NCBI GenBank assembly: GCA_017163975.1
Contig: JAFFSR010000220.1
Span: 11,054,001-11,118,000 of the forward strand
DNA length: 64,000 nucleotides
Reading direction: 5' to 3'
Origin: Anastatus disparis
Lineage: Eukaryota; Arthropoda; Insecta; Hymenoptera; Eupelmidae
Shown: piece by piece, positions 46,851-58,179 of the stretch
How the letters are laid out: every line of letters begins with the position of its first letter
Position numbering within the stretch: position 1 is the first letter of the stretch
Made by a program: the position numbers and the translations under genes
The notes under the pieces: model-generated
Seen by the model: the letters and a program-made list of their open reading frames with translations, nothing else
Told to the model about the DNA's origin: nothing
Databases searched by the model: none

Positions 46851-49789
46851 CTGGAAAAACATAAAAATATATAAATAATAGTTTCTATACAATTTTTAAA
46901 CCAACTATATTTTTTTATAAAGGATTTTAAATTAAATAAAATTCTAATTTTTCTTTAATTAAGTTAAATCAATTTTGTAATTAGTTCGAGATATGTTAAT
47001 TTTTTTTATTAAGCAACAGAAGAAGAATTTTTTTCTGTTTAATTGGCCTGCAAAAATAAATGTGTGCTTGCAAAAGATTGCGATTGATTCATAGATGAAA
47101 ATCTACGAGTAATGAGATTTCAATTTCCATTTTCAGAAGAAAAATAAAAGTATATTTTCTGTTTAGTTTTAAACAAAGCAGCTTTAGAGACATAAGTATT
47201 AGCTCATGTATTACAATACTTCAGAAAATGTGTAATAGTGGAAATAAATAATTATGGATGTTTTCAAAAATTAATAGATACTAGATAAAAGTAGTACAGT
47301 TATAAACTTCTAATTTTACAGTGATTGGCAAAATATCATACGCTATAAGTAATATTTTTATTCTTATTGATTCAAGTTTTATAAGTGAGTTAAAACTATA
47401 ATAAAACCATGTAAGAAAACATAACCTGAAAATTATTCATTGATTCACATGCGACAATTAAATGTCAATGTGAACTTCACTACCAGCAAGAATTCATTAT
47501 CATGTTTCAGAAATTGTTAAGTTCGGCCTTATAAAAGAATAAATGCCTTATAAAATAATAAAGTAATAGTTAATCTTAATATTTTTAAGTATGTTAATCG
47601 ATGATTTTCCTTCAATATTATAAATCATTTTAGAAAGTAAATAAATTTATTTTATAAAAATTTTTCATTCCTTTAAAAATAAATAAAAAATAAATTATTT
47701 ATCAAAATCAGAGCTGAAAAAAGTATTCAAGTACCAAATTTTTTGCATATAAGGTTTATATATTTATTATGTTAAAATTTATGTAATTAAAGATGTTCGT
47801 ATATTTTGAAAATAGACAAGTCTAAAAATGTTGCTATTGAATACTTCTCCAGTTCTGATTAAATTTAATAAAATTTTTCTAATATAATTTTAAATAATTA
47901 TTGAGTATATACCCGTAGAATCGAAAATATACTTAAAACCTTGTTAAAACATTGTTTAATACGAGTAGAGAATGAATCCATAGCTATTTTTTTTTTAAAG
48001 TTACAGACAAATAATATTGACAGTTTATATTTTATTTGCAAAAAAATTATCTATCTTTAACACATATTTTTTAAAACTTTGTTTTAGTTAGAGTAATACA
48101 GATTTTTCATTTTTTTGACAAAAATGTAGTTAGTAAAACTTCAAGAATTCTAAAATTTCATATCCCCATAAAAAGGATGTTATTTTTTTCAGGTATAATG
48201 CAAGTACAATGCATGTTCTGAAGAATTTGATACTGTATCACAGTATTCTTTGATATAACTAGGATATTTCCAATTTAAAAAAAAAATACATTTGTTAATA
48301 ATTCGATTTTAAAATAATTATGTTTATTTAAAAGTTTGTAAGAATCAGCGTCTGACATAGTCATTAAAGTATTTATCAAGTAGTAATAATAATAATCAAT
48401 ATAGCAAAACTTATTTGAGTCTTGCAAATATAAACATACATTTAATCTCATAAATATCAAGAATTTTAAAAACGTTATGACATTTGATATTTGAATGAGT
48501 AAATTTATAACCCTCATTAACCCTAGAAGGATGATTTCAAAGCAGAAACTTCAGTGATTATAAAGACAAACAATAGTTTAAATTTTTGTAATAATAAATT
48601 AATATGTCCATCAATCAATTTTTTTGTCAGTCATGATAAGACGGCATAAAATAGAATTAAAAATATTTGGTTTAGCAGTATTATGTTGGAAATTCACTAA
48701 GAGTGCAGAGAAATTTACGGAAACTGAAATATTTAATACAAGCTTCCTGAAAGTAAATACTTAAGTTGTATGTAATCACTTAATACTTATATTTATTTCA
48801 GGATATGAGCTGATTAAAGCAACTTAAATAATAAATTAATTATTTTTCAAGAGAACGTTATTTATATTTATTGGTAGTCCTATATTTTTAATTAGTATTA
48901 AAATACCTTTCACTAACATTAGAAACCATAAACTGTTAAACTTTATCTTCCACCCTATTAGATTTTTTTTCAAAGAAAATTTATGGTAATTTAGTACCAC
49001 ATTATTTACATATTGCTTGGAAAGCAATACCATATGCATAAAAATTACGTAGAATATCTAATGATTTTTTGATGAAATAGAGATAAAGTTTTTTTCAGTA
49101 TAAATGATTTCAATATTTTCACGTACACATGTAAGTGTGGTAAATCAAAAGCTTGGAAATTCCCAAGGTAGTAGATTATTTAAAATTAATAAATTTTCAA
49201 GAGATCGACATTGACATAAATGTATATGCATCAAACTGTATCCGAATGCTAAGGGTAATTATTCTTATAATTATGGAAATCATGGCAGGGAAAAGGGTTT
49301 AGATTAAAATAAATTATCTGTAAAACTTCTTACAGAAGTAAGAGATTTTCTTCATGGTAATATTCACAATAAATATTTATTGTTACAGATTTATAGAACA
49401 CCTGTGAAATAATTATAAAACTACTTCATAATATTTTTATGATATGTGCCAGATCACTGCATTAGCATAATTATTAAATTTTTATTTATAGTTAATAATA
49501 GAATGTTTTTCGAGACATTGATGCAAATAATGTTAATTAATGAAATAAGAAGTGAATCACTGTACTACTTGTCTAATTTAATAAACTAATGGGTAAACTG
49601 TAACTAGTCAAAAGCAACGAAATTCTAACATTCTAATTTGTCTGTGCGATTCAATTTAATTAAGCACACTTTTGATCACATAAATACCCCGTAGATCAAA
49701 TCCCCAAAACATAATTAAAAAACATTCTTTTTTTGTCTTTTTTTAGCGAGATTTTAAACACTTGTTTAAGATTTTCAGTTGTGAACAAT
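46851..49789 (-). other. Unresolved middle part of the snoRNA host gene
   Basis: Further exons and snoRNAs are expected between the first exons (50.2-50.4 kb) and the exon at 46,850, but none could be fixed. Candidates seen and not called: a possible exon at 47445-47495 (ttgctggtag|TGAAG...TTTTCAG|gttatg) that includes the hairpin TTCACATTGACA/TGTCGCATGTGAA, a hairpin pair at 49640-49705 (TTTGATC/GATCAAA, TGTGC/GCACA), and a weak C/D pair at 48552-48630. Open frames at 48275-48517 and 48836-49039 have no recognised product. Confidence 0.4.
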
Positions 49790-49973
49790 AACTTAACAAT
49801 CAAGATTTATTTTCTTTAATAAATCCTACAGTTCAGATTTGGAAAGAATTATCCCAGGTTAGCCGGGTTCTTGTTTCATAAGGTAATTTGAAATTTTGGC
49901 TCCCTGGGCTGCTTAAAATATATCTGAACTGCAACATGATAAAATTCTCGGATTAGATTGCATGTGAAATATC
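49790..49973 (-). ncRNA. Possible host gene exon 3 containing a structured RNA
   Basis: A strong 3' splice site (tttgtttttttttttag|GATATTTC) opens a segment that includes the paired domain 49829-49931. The 5' splice site is not convincing (weak gttaag near 49,790), so the exon limits are tentative. If real, the structured domain is exonic in the host transcript. Confidence 0.3.
49829..49931. ncRNA. Candidate structured RNA domain closed by a perfect 10-bp stem
   Basis: CAGTTCAGAT (49829-49838) and ATCTGAACTG (49922-49931) are perfect reverse complements. Inside them CCCAGG..AGCC (49853-49864) pairs with GGCT.CCTGGG (49898-49908). GC content is higher than the surroundings. No known RNA family was recognised; it has neither a clear C/D nor H/ACA layout. 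It could instead be a small palindromic element. Confidence 0.45.
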
Positions 49974-50038
49974 CTAAAAAAAAAACAAAATGCATTTCAG
50001 TTCTGAAAATTTTAATTCGCATCGCATTAAAAAAAAAT

Positions 50039-50094
50039 TCAGGTCAATCGTAGAATTCAAAAACGTTATGGACACTGCCATATTTCTCATAAAA
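50039..50094 (-). ncRNA. Weak box C/D snoRNA candidate 6
   Basis: On the - strand a CTGA (50042-50039) follows TTCTACGATTGAC, about 65 nt upstream of the 3' splice site at 49,974. The box C would be ATGAGAA, which departs from UGAUGA, and D'/C' boxes are not clear. It is listed because its position in the intron fits the pattern of the other candidates. Confidence 0.25.
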
Positions 50095-50202
50095 CAAAGA
50101 AGTTTGCAACGTTGATGATGTTTATGTTACAATACACATTTTTGTCTCCCACCCAAAGTGTAAGGATAATATAAAACTTGAAAAGTTTCACTTTTTACTC
50201 AC

Positions 50203-50225
50203 CTCAAAATAAAGTGGTTTCATTG
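50203..50225 (-). ncRNA. snoRNA host gene exon 2 (23 nt)
   Basis: A very short exon between aactcttag|CAATGAAACC and TTTTGAG|gtgagt on the - strand; the 5' splice site matches consensus closely. Confidence 0.45.
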
Positions 50226-50345
50226 CTAAGAGTTTTGAATTAAGTTATTCATATTCTTGTTAAGGCTGTCCTCCATAAAATTCTTTCTCTCCTAATATTT
50301 GGTAGATAATGCAATACATGCATTAATAATGTCGAAAAAACTTAC

Positions 50346-50372
50346 TTTTCTGACAAGTTGCAGTAATAAAAG
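50346..50372 (-). ncRNA. snoRNA host gene exon 1, 5'TOP-like
   Basis: CTTTTATTACTGCAACTTG through GTCAGAAAA, followed by a consensus 5' splice site gtaagt. A start at the C of CTTTT would make this a 5'TOP transcript, the class to which most snoRNA host genes belong. The start site is inferred from the TATA box 23 nt upstream, a slightly short spacing. Confidence 0.45.
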
Positions 50373-50387
50373 ATGTATTGGCGATCA

Positions 50388-50395
50388 TTTTATAT
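50388..50395 (-). promoter_or_regulatory. TATA box of the snoRNA host gene
   Basis: ATATAAAA on the - strand, upstream of the pyrimidine-start exon. Confidence 0.4.
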
Positions 50396-50941
50396 GCTCT
50401 AATAAGCTTTTACCAAGGCTTTTATTTTTTTATTTTCAAAGTTCAAAATAGAATCATCATTTTAAAATAATATATTTAATAAAGCAAATAAATCAAATAC
50501 ATTACAAATAAAATATAATAAATAAACTACAGTAAAAATTCATAAATTATAACAAATTTTAAATCAAATCAAGATAAAAAAAATAAAAATAATTCTTCAA
50601 TTATAAAAACATTTAATACAATAAAAGAAATTTTCAAAAAATTTTTTTTATAAAATTAAAAAGAAAAATGAACATAAGACAATAAAAATATTTAGAAATT
50701 CATACACATAAATATAAGCATGTAAAAAAAATCTTTATATTTTTCAATTCAATCAATATTTTTTTTTAAATTGGAAATGCAAATAAAAATTTTTTTTACT
50801 AACTTGTATTATTTATAAATATTAATAAAATAATCAGATTATATCTTATAAATTTTCAATAAATTGATGTTCCCCATCCCAGAAAATTAATGAGAAAAGG
50901 TTTTATGTGATAAAGCACAATTGTACATAAATTAATGTTAA

Positions 50942-51887
50942 GGTGGCTCAGGTGTTTTTTTTTTAATCTATAAGAATTTGACAATAAAAAATCTCTCATA
51001 CGAGTTTAATGACTAAACAAAATAAAAAATAAGTAGGATTTTTGCTAAATTTCAAATCGTTTTATCATATAGATATTGAAATATTCTTAACCTTTAGAGG
51101 GCCAGAATTTCAGAGATCAAATCGATTTCAGAAAAATGATAAAAAAGTATCTTATATCATCAATTGATCTTGTACAAAGTATCCATTATGGTTCGTGCCA
51201 CTTTAGTAGCTTCTGGCCCTCTAGAAGTTAAACAAAGTTATTTCACTATATATAATATACTGCTTGTGTATAAACGCTAAAAGCAAACCTGAACTTCAAT
51301 ATCTGAACAGTAGAGCTATTTGAAATTTTTTAGAGATATTACATAAAGAAAACTCCTTTACTCCCCTTAAAGTGTTATAAGATTATTTTAATTTTTATAA
51401 TTACGTTGAGATTAGAGAACACTATCAGTGACTCAAAAAACCTGAAAGATATTAATCTATAACACAGTTATGAATAGAAAAAATTCCTGTCAAGGATGAA
51501 CTTTTTTGAACACCTTTTCATGCAACAATAAAGATTTTCATATGGTAACACCATGAAAAAATTCTTGCCACAGCACATTAGGAAGCTAAATGGAAGTTGT
51601 AATTGAAAAATTGGTATTGACAGAACAAACCCGTGTATCTGAGACACACACTGACAGCCATAATATGTATAATAATATTTACACTGTCAAGAGTAGAGTT
51701 GTCAATGAAAATCAAACTTGGAAAAAAAAATTTTTCAGACTTCAAAAATACTGAAAAACGGTATTGATTTAGAGCATAAGATACATGATTTAATTAAAAT
51801 TATCTTGGATATATTCTTAATAAATATTAATTTACAAGCCCTCCTCTTTCCCCATATGTAGATAAAGGGTAACTCACCCGAGCTACC
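50942..51887. mobile_element. 946-bp TTAA-flanked non-autonomous element
   Basis: The ends GGTGGCTCAGGTG and (reverse-complemented) GGTAGCTCGGGTGAG are imperfect terminal inverted repeats, each directly flanked by TTAA (50938-50941 and 51888-51891). A TTAA target duplication is the mark of piggyBac-type transposition. No transposase frame is present. A second TTAA element sits inside it. Confidence 0.65.
51091..51227. mobile_element. 137-bp TTAA-flanked MITE (piggyBac-like), nested
   Basis: The ends CCTTTAGAGGGCCAGAA and (reverse-complemented) CTTCTAGAGGGCCAGAA match at 15 of 17 positions and are flanked on both sides by TTAA (51087-51090, 51228-51231). Size, TTAA and the start of the left terminal repeat fit a piggyBac-derived MITE. 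It lies wholly inside the 50,942-51,887 element. Confidence 0.75.
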
Positions 51888-53787
51888 TTAAGTTTTCAAA
51901 AATTAATTAATATCAAGATTTATAATAAATAAATTTTGCAACTTAAATTAAACAATCACATAAATCCTTTTCATTTAATGATTTAGCATTTTCAACAAAT
52001 TTGTTTCATAATCATATCAAGAATTGTCAATTTTATTAAAATATAAGTTTAATTTTTAAAATAAACCAGAAGGTTTATTTTATAAACATATTACCTTTCA
52101 TCTTTCTGTCATAATAAGTATAACCTACTTATTAAAACAAATTCTAATTGATCACCGCATAAATAAGTACTTCAAATTCAAAAACTGCTGAAAATAAGAA
52201 CAATTAGTGTTGTAAAGTATAAGAAATTTAATGTTTTTAAAATTTTTTTAGAATGAAATCAGAGTGATTGCATTTTACAGAAATGCAAGTTTCCATAATA
52301 CAAAATAAGTTAAAGTTAACATCTTTAACTCAAGTAAACAATGTGCTCGAGAAACTGCTTAATATGTAAAATCTGTAACAAAATTTTTAAAATATTCTAA
52401 AATAGAATGTTAATGAATAAGTATTTAATTTTTTTAAAAGTTAACAACAGTAAATTTATTACTGTGAAAACATAAAAAATTAATCGTACGAGAAATATAA
52501 GTTTGTTTAATAATTGTGTGTATAATTTAATAAATTATGAGTAGGGTAGTATCGTGCAATTAATGCACTATTAACAAGACAATAATTAATCTTTTTTGGT
52601 TACATATATATTTATTGAAGAATTGCGTGGTTTAATAAATATAAATGTTTTTTCTTTGTTTTAAACAATTTTCTGAAAAATTTTTAGTTCTACGATAGGA
52701 AGTCTAAATTTACAGCATAAAAATGAATATACAAATGTTAGAGTGAGATATGATTGATGTTGAAACTAATTATTCACAATCGTTAAGACTTCATTTAATT
52801 TTCGCTACAGCTTTCTTAGAAGTGTTTTGTTGAGTAAATTTCAATTTAAAAGATTCAATAATAATTCTATCTAAAGCTAACTTTAAATTAAAGATTTGCA
52901 ATAAACCTTAGAATATGAATGTGTCGAATTCCATCAATTGATAAAATTACTTAAAATTGAACTGTTTGTCACATCTTATTTAAATATTGGTTTTTAATAT
53001 GAATTAAAGGCAGATTGTAGGGCACGATTAATTATAATCAAGTATTATTAATTAAAAATTTAATTAATCGTTTAAATGGAAAAAATCTTAAAATGAATTC
53101 TATTTAAATTGACTGTATACATATATATATTTTAAAACTTTTTATATACAAAATGAGGAAGTAACATTTTAGCATGAAAAAAAACCTAACTTCTAAATTA
53201 ACGTATTGATTCAAATCAGAATTACACAATGTTCCAATGTTACTATCTCATTGAATTATTAATGAAGCCTCTAAATTAAAATTCAAAATTAGACTTAAAT
53301 AAAATATCTCTTAATAATTGATTTTTAAAGATTACTTGAGAATCTTACAAACTATATACTTAAAAAAGTTTAGATGCCTTTCGCTTGGAATCTATAAAAG
53401 AAAACTCTCTTTACGGTTTAAGTCCTAAGATTTCGTTCGAATCTAATCACATTGCAGAAACACGCTTTTTCTTTTTTCTGTATCTTCAAAACGAAGCATT
53501 AATACATTTTACAAATACAATATATGTATTTATTAAAATAACTTTGACGCAACCATGCGAGTCTAAATGTTCTTCCACAATTTCTTTAAAGCGTCAAAAA
53601 AAATCATTTTTACGTGGCGTAAACGACAATACTTTTTATAAAAAAAAGTAATCAATTAATGGTATGCGTACAGTATATCCATGGCAATGACAGGATTAAT
53701 TTATCACTAATTTCTACAAAGAGTTGTGATACTTTTTTTTCAAGTTCTTCTTTTCAAAATTAATACATTCAATTGCTTTTTTTGTAT

Positions 53788-54048
53788 TTAATAACGCCGT
53801 CTTTTGTTGGGGAAGTCGTCTGGTCGCTGGCCACGATCGTTGCCACCTTGCCAACGACCGCCACCGCCACCACCACCACCTGCGCCTCCGCCACCACCCC
53901 TATTGCCACCCATATTGCCCATACCACCCATATTGCCCATATCAACCCTCATGTCCATTAGATCCATAATTTGGCCACGCTCATCACTGTAACCCCCGCG
54001 ATTGTTGCGCTCCATATTGTTATATTGGTCCATAAAGGACTTTGGATC
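53788..54048 (-). CDS. nonA: nonA exon 8: Gly-rich C-terminus and stop
   Basis: Follows atgcaaatttag|GATCC in phase 0 and encodes residues 575-660: DPKSFMDQYNNMERNNRGGY, a methionine-rich MDLMDMRVDMGNMGGMG stretch, a glycine-rich tract, and the terminal PDDFPNKRRRY followed by TAA. The basic RRRY end, like the KRRRY/KRRRF ends of DBHS proteins, probably serves as a nuclear localisation signal. The + strand frames over the same bases (Thr- and Pro-rich) are shadows of the GGN codons. Confidence 0.92.
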   Translation of the reverse strand, partial: DPKSFMDQYNNMERNNRGGYSDERGQIMDLMDMRVDMGNMGGMGNMGGNRGGGGGAGGGGGGGGRWQGGNDRGQRPDDFPNKRRRY

Positions 54049-55666
54049 CTAAATTTGCATAAATTGCAAATACAATGTTTTTTTTTGTGTAAATAACGAA
54101 TTTCGTGAAATTCATTGTTTTTGTTTTCGGTAGCATTGATTGCAAATATCGTTATGAACCGGTTTTTAGAGATCGTTTATTAACGATATGCATAGAGAAA
54201 GGCAAGACCATCCATTGTTCAACAGCAGCACACAGGTCATCGTCAATTTTCGTCAATTCACATAGAAAAAAAAGAAAGGGGAAAAAATACAATGTTAGAA
54301 TCTTGTCTTTATTGGACAAGGTAATTGGTTTATAAGATTTTTTTTAAATATATTACTTTTAGGGATCGGCAAGTTTTAGGTAATGAAAATCAACTATTTT
54401 GTAATAAATTAGTAATAAAAGAAAAAAAATATTATAGGGCAAATGATAAACTAATTGACTATTTATGTTCAATTACTAATCATATAAACATTTATATGAT
54501 TTTTATACTTACAAATCTAATTTCTGATGAATAGCTAAAATTTTAGATAAATATTAAATCCGTAATTTAGTTTCATTAAATTTTTAAATTTATTTTTATA
54601 AATAATTTTTGTAACAAGAAATAAATGTTTTTATTGATATGAAAATGCTCAATATTTATATGCAAGAAAAGTAAATACTATTATTAAATTTATTAGGTTT
54701 GAACTGATTCATTTAAATATTATTTAAAATTCTAATGCGATAAAGCAAAGATTATTTTTTCATAGAGTTTACATTGATAATACCTAAAACAATAAAAAAA
54801 TTTCTTAGTGCGACAATTACTTTTTAATAAAACAAATTAATTGGAAGTGTAATAAAAATTTAATATTTTGTTAATTAAAACATAATTATCAAAAACGTAT
54901 CGTTTACCCTAATTTATTAAAATAAAAAAAAATAAAATTTCTGCAAATACGAAAAAATTATCAGTATTTTTAAATACAGGTGTATAAATAGAATTAATCA
55001 ACAATTACAGGGCAATATGAAAATGTAATTTTGCTGCAATTAACTTTTTCACTACTTTAATTAAATTTTATTAATATTTTGAGTATTAGAGTTATTTAGA
55101 GTTTTAGAGTTAAAATAGTGTTTAAAAAATTATTTACAATTTTTATTAATAAGCATATATCTAACTTCTTACTGACTACTATTATATAGTTTTATACAAA
55201 TATAAAAAAAAAATACTTTGTAAAAACATCTGATTTTTTTAAAATTTCTGTACCGTGTTTAGTAAGATATTTTCTTCAAAAAAGTTTAAAACAATTTATT
55301 AAATTATAATAAAAGAAGCATTAAAAAAGAGTTTTCAACAGCTAATAATTCATACATTTCTTTTTAGTGTTCAAACACATTTGGGAAACGAATTTAAATA
55401 CAGTATTCAAGTAAGAAGATTAATCTTATCTTTAAATACTATATTTAAATTAGAATTTCTTAAATACATCTGTATTTAAAAATAACTTCAAATACAAAAG
55501 TATTTATAGTTTCGTATTTGAGGTGGAAATAAAAAATAATCTTGCCAACCCCTTATATATAGATTTATACGCAAGTAAACATAAATTTAAATCGCCAATT
55601 AAATACGATCATAGCATATTATAGCATCATCCTACCTAATAATATGATAATCAAATTATTCATCAG

Positions 55667-56735
55667 ACTAAGAAAATGCCCAACTAGAATAGGTTTTGAG
55701 GTCAACTGAAGTCTCAATTCTTAGGTTTCTATAAATTAGTAGCGTCGCTTTTGAAGTATGTTTAAATCAATTCGCCATCATAAATTAACTTTTGTTAGAC
55801 AGCTTAATAACAGTAAACTTAAGTTGGTGGTTTGTATAAATGTTAAACTTCTTAAAAGATTACCCAAACTGATAAATACCATAATGTACTGATTACACTT
55901 AATTAATTCCTTTATGCTCAATAATTGAAGAAATATTAAGATGATTAAATAAATATTGATGAATATTAATAGTATTGATGATGAATATATAAAAGTTTAT
56001 AATGTTATGGATTTTATATTGAATATGAGCCTAAAAGAATTATATTAAAATATAATTTTTTACTTAAATTTATTTTAAGAATATTTTTGATTTTAAAATT
56101 GATTTCTTGATTGAAGATTAATAATTCTTGTTATAAATGATACAAATGTGGAGGATATTAAGTGAAGGACTAAAAGTAATAAGGGTCATACATGGATAAA
56201 CAAAATTTTTTGGTCAGGAAGATTCATTTTTCAAAATAACCCCCAAATCCCTATTCTATAAGATTTTCTAAAATTGATAAGCACAAATATAGATATTAAT
56301 TCAAATATAAGAAAAAAAATTTCGGTTTACATTATCAAAATAAGAAAAAAAATTCAGTTCTAAATTTGATATTGATTAAACCTAAAATTGTGGTTCAAGA
56401 AGCAATGAGGCGTGATCAAGGTCTCAGAGCAATCTTTGCACAATAATATAGGTTCTTAACATTAAAATGAATAATTGCAAAAAGTAGTAAGAATTTTAAT
56501 AAATTTCGAACAAGCTGATTTAATATTTAAAAAATACTTATTCACAATAGTCATTAGAATTCAAATAATGTAGTATTTTTATGAAGATATTTTTTAGAAA
56601 CTGCAATAAGAGTCAATAGTCATTTCCTTAGATAATAAAGTACATAGCACGTTATTCAGAAAATTGAGAAATTTCACTTTCTTAAAGTGACAAGTATAGC
56701 AGTAATTAACAGTGGGTAGTTGGGCATTTCTTAGT
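55667..56735. mobile_element. Possible 1.07-kb DNA element in nonA intron 7
   Basis: ACTAAGAAAATGCCCAACTA at 55667 and the inverted copy (reverse complement ACTAAGAAATGCCCAACTA) ending at 56735 differ by one base. No transposase frame and no clear target duplication are seen. The inverted pair is unlikely to be chance, but the family is unknown. Confidence 0.55.
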
Positions 56736-56989
56736 TCATTAAAGAATTTTTATGGAACTACATTAATATTTATAAATCAATTATCTAATAATTAAAACTT
56801 TAATATTGAAACTCAAAGCAATTTTTATAAATTTTCAACATATATACATTTAAGTATGCAAAATTTTTAATTTTCTAATTGAAATATAAATAAATACATT
56901 TAAAAATATATTTATGAAAAGAAATATTTTGTAGTTCCATAATAAAGAGAATAATCTTAGATTTTTATTTTTAATATTAGTCAACAATT

Positions 56990-57036
56990 TCAGTATACAG
57001 AATTTCTAGTCTGCTAGCACATGGAGAAATCATGTA
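56990..57036 (-). pseudogene. Degenerate C/D snoRNA-like relic
   Basis: The - strand contains GCAGACTAGAAATTCTGTA, matching the guide region ACAGACTAGAGTTTCTGA of C/D candidates 3 and 4 at most positions, with an ATGATTT in place of box C and CTGA as box D. It is too short (about 45 nt) and has a poor C box, so it looks like a decayed copy lodged in the nonA intron. A weaker relative (GCAGACTTGAATTTCTA) is at 57,661-57,680. Confidence 0.3.
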
Positions 57037-58054
57037 AAACACAAAGTATACGAGGGATTTACTGCAATGTATATGCAATATATACGATCACCAAATTTTC
57101 AGATGATAACCCAATTTTCATCATTGAATGATGAGTACTGTCTTAGAGACAAGTAGAATGTATATAATATTTCATATTCATATAAATATACTGTTTCGAA
57201 TTTCTCATTAAGTTAATCCTTTGAAGATTTAATTAATTTTTATAAAATTGATGTTATGATAAAAAAATTTAATTTATATATTTATAAAAAAATATGAATT
57301 TAGTTTATGAAATTAAAAGTATAAAAATATTATAACAAAATAAAATTATAATGTATAACAAAACATTAAAATTTGAATTTAAATATAACAGTTTATTTTT
57401 ATCAATGATATATTAATACGACTTTTTAATAACTAATTAAACTAGCTTCAAAGGATTATACGTTTTAATTACTTATTATACCTGCCTAAAATGTTTCTAA
57501 TATTAAAGAACTTATGATTTATGTTCTTTGTTCTAATGAACAAGCAGTATAAATTCAATGTTTTTATACAAATATATTGATTTGTATTTAATTGAACTTT
57601 TATAAGTTGTAAGTATGAGCAGAATCATTCCAATAACATTCAGAACTTAATTTAAATATTCGTAGAAATTCAAGTCTGCCAGTGTTTACTGATACCTCCA
57701 TGTGTTAAAAACAATAATTTTATATTAAGAAAAAAATTTATTGAAAAACATTCCATTAAAAAACTTTATAAATAAAGCAGATATTGAAATTCTGTATTGG
57801 TATTAATGTTTTAAAATCTATTCCATATACTTTATGGAAACATTGAAGGATTTATGAAAAATCATGCACGAAATATTGGAATTTTTTCAAAAAAGATTTC
57901 TTGAAATCTTATAAAAAATTTAGAAACTAGGAGTGATAAAAATAACTAAAGAATGTAATTTTCAACTAATAGGAGATGTAAAATAAAATGAATCAATATG
58001 GGTTTTTAAAGAGAAATTATAGAAATACGTAATTAATTTAAAAGGATTACATAC

Positions 58055-58074
58055 CGCTGGCAAATTGTTCCCTG
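58055..58074 (-). CDS. nonA: nonA exon 7: 20-nt microexon
   Basis: Bounded by tttttttcag|CAGGG and CCAGCG|gtatgt on the - strand. Joined to exon 6 (ending GTTGATG) and exon 8 (starting GATCC) it gives VDAGNNLPADPKSF in a continuous frame; 130 + 20 nt restore phase 0. Skipping it would shift the frame, so it is either constitutive or creates an alternative C-terminus. Confidence 0.85.
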
Positions 58075-58179
58075 CTGAAAAAAAAAAATAAAATAGTTAG
58101 CACTTATACTTTGTAAGTCAAGATAGTTATGAAAAAGATTATGATTTATAAGTTTTAAAAAAGAATAAAAGATGCGTAC

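Larger units (their letters stand above)
50396..53787. other. Intergenic region and nonA 3' UTR
   Basis: From 53,787 down to perhaps 53,520 the sequence is the presumed nonA 3' UTR, with a - strand AATAAA at about 53,527-53,532. The + strand frame 53385-53651 lies opposite it and has no recognised product. The rest is AT-rich intergenic DNA with a nested pair of TTAA-flanked elements at 50,942-51,887. Confidence 0.6.
54049..58054 (-). other. nonA: nonA intron 7 (4.0 kb)
   Basis: Starts gtatgtaatc and ends gcaaatttag on the - strand. It contains a possible TIR element (55667-56735), a degenerate snoRNA-like segment (56990-57036) and a block of higher GC content at 54,120-54,260 with a short perfect hairpin next to it (AATGAATTTC/GAAATTCGTT near 54,110). 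No coding exon is supported. Confidence 0.75.

Noticed and set aside
51105..51160. C/D snoRNA-like boxes (TGATGATA, CTGA, CTGA) on the - strand
   Set aside because: They lie wholly inside a 137-bp TTAA-flanked MITE and outside any transcript supported here.
53773..53992. Pro- and Thr-rich open frames on the + strand
   Set aside because: They are antisense to the glycine-rich last coding exon of nonA; GGN codons read backwards give Pro/Thr repeats.
57098..57130. C/D-like pair TGATGA...CTGA on the - strand in nonA intron 7
   Set aside because: Only about 25 nt separate the boxes, too short for a C/D snoRNA, and no C'/D' pair completes it.
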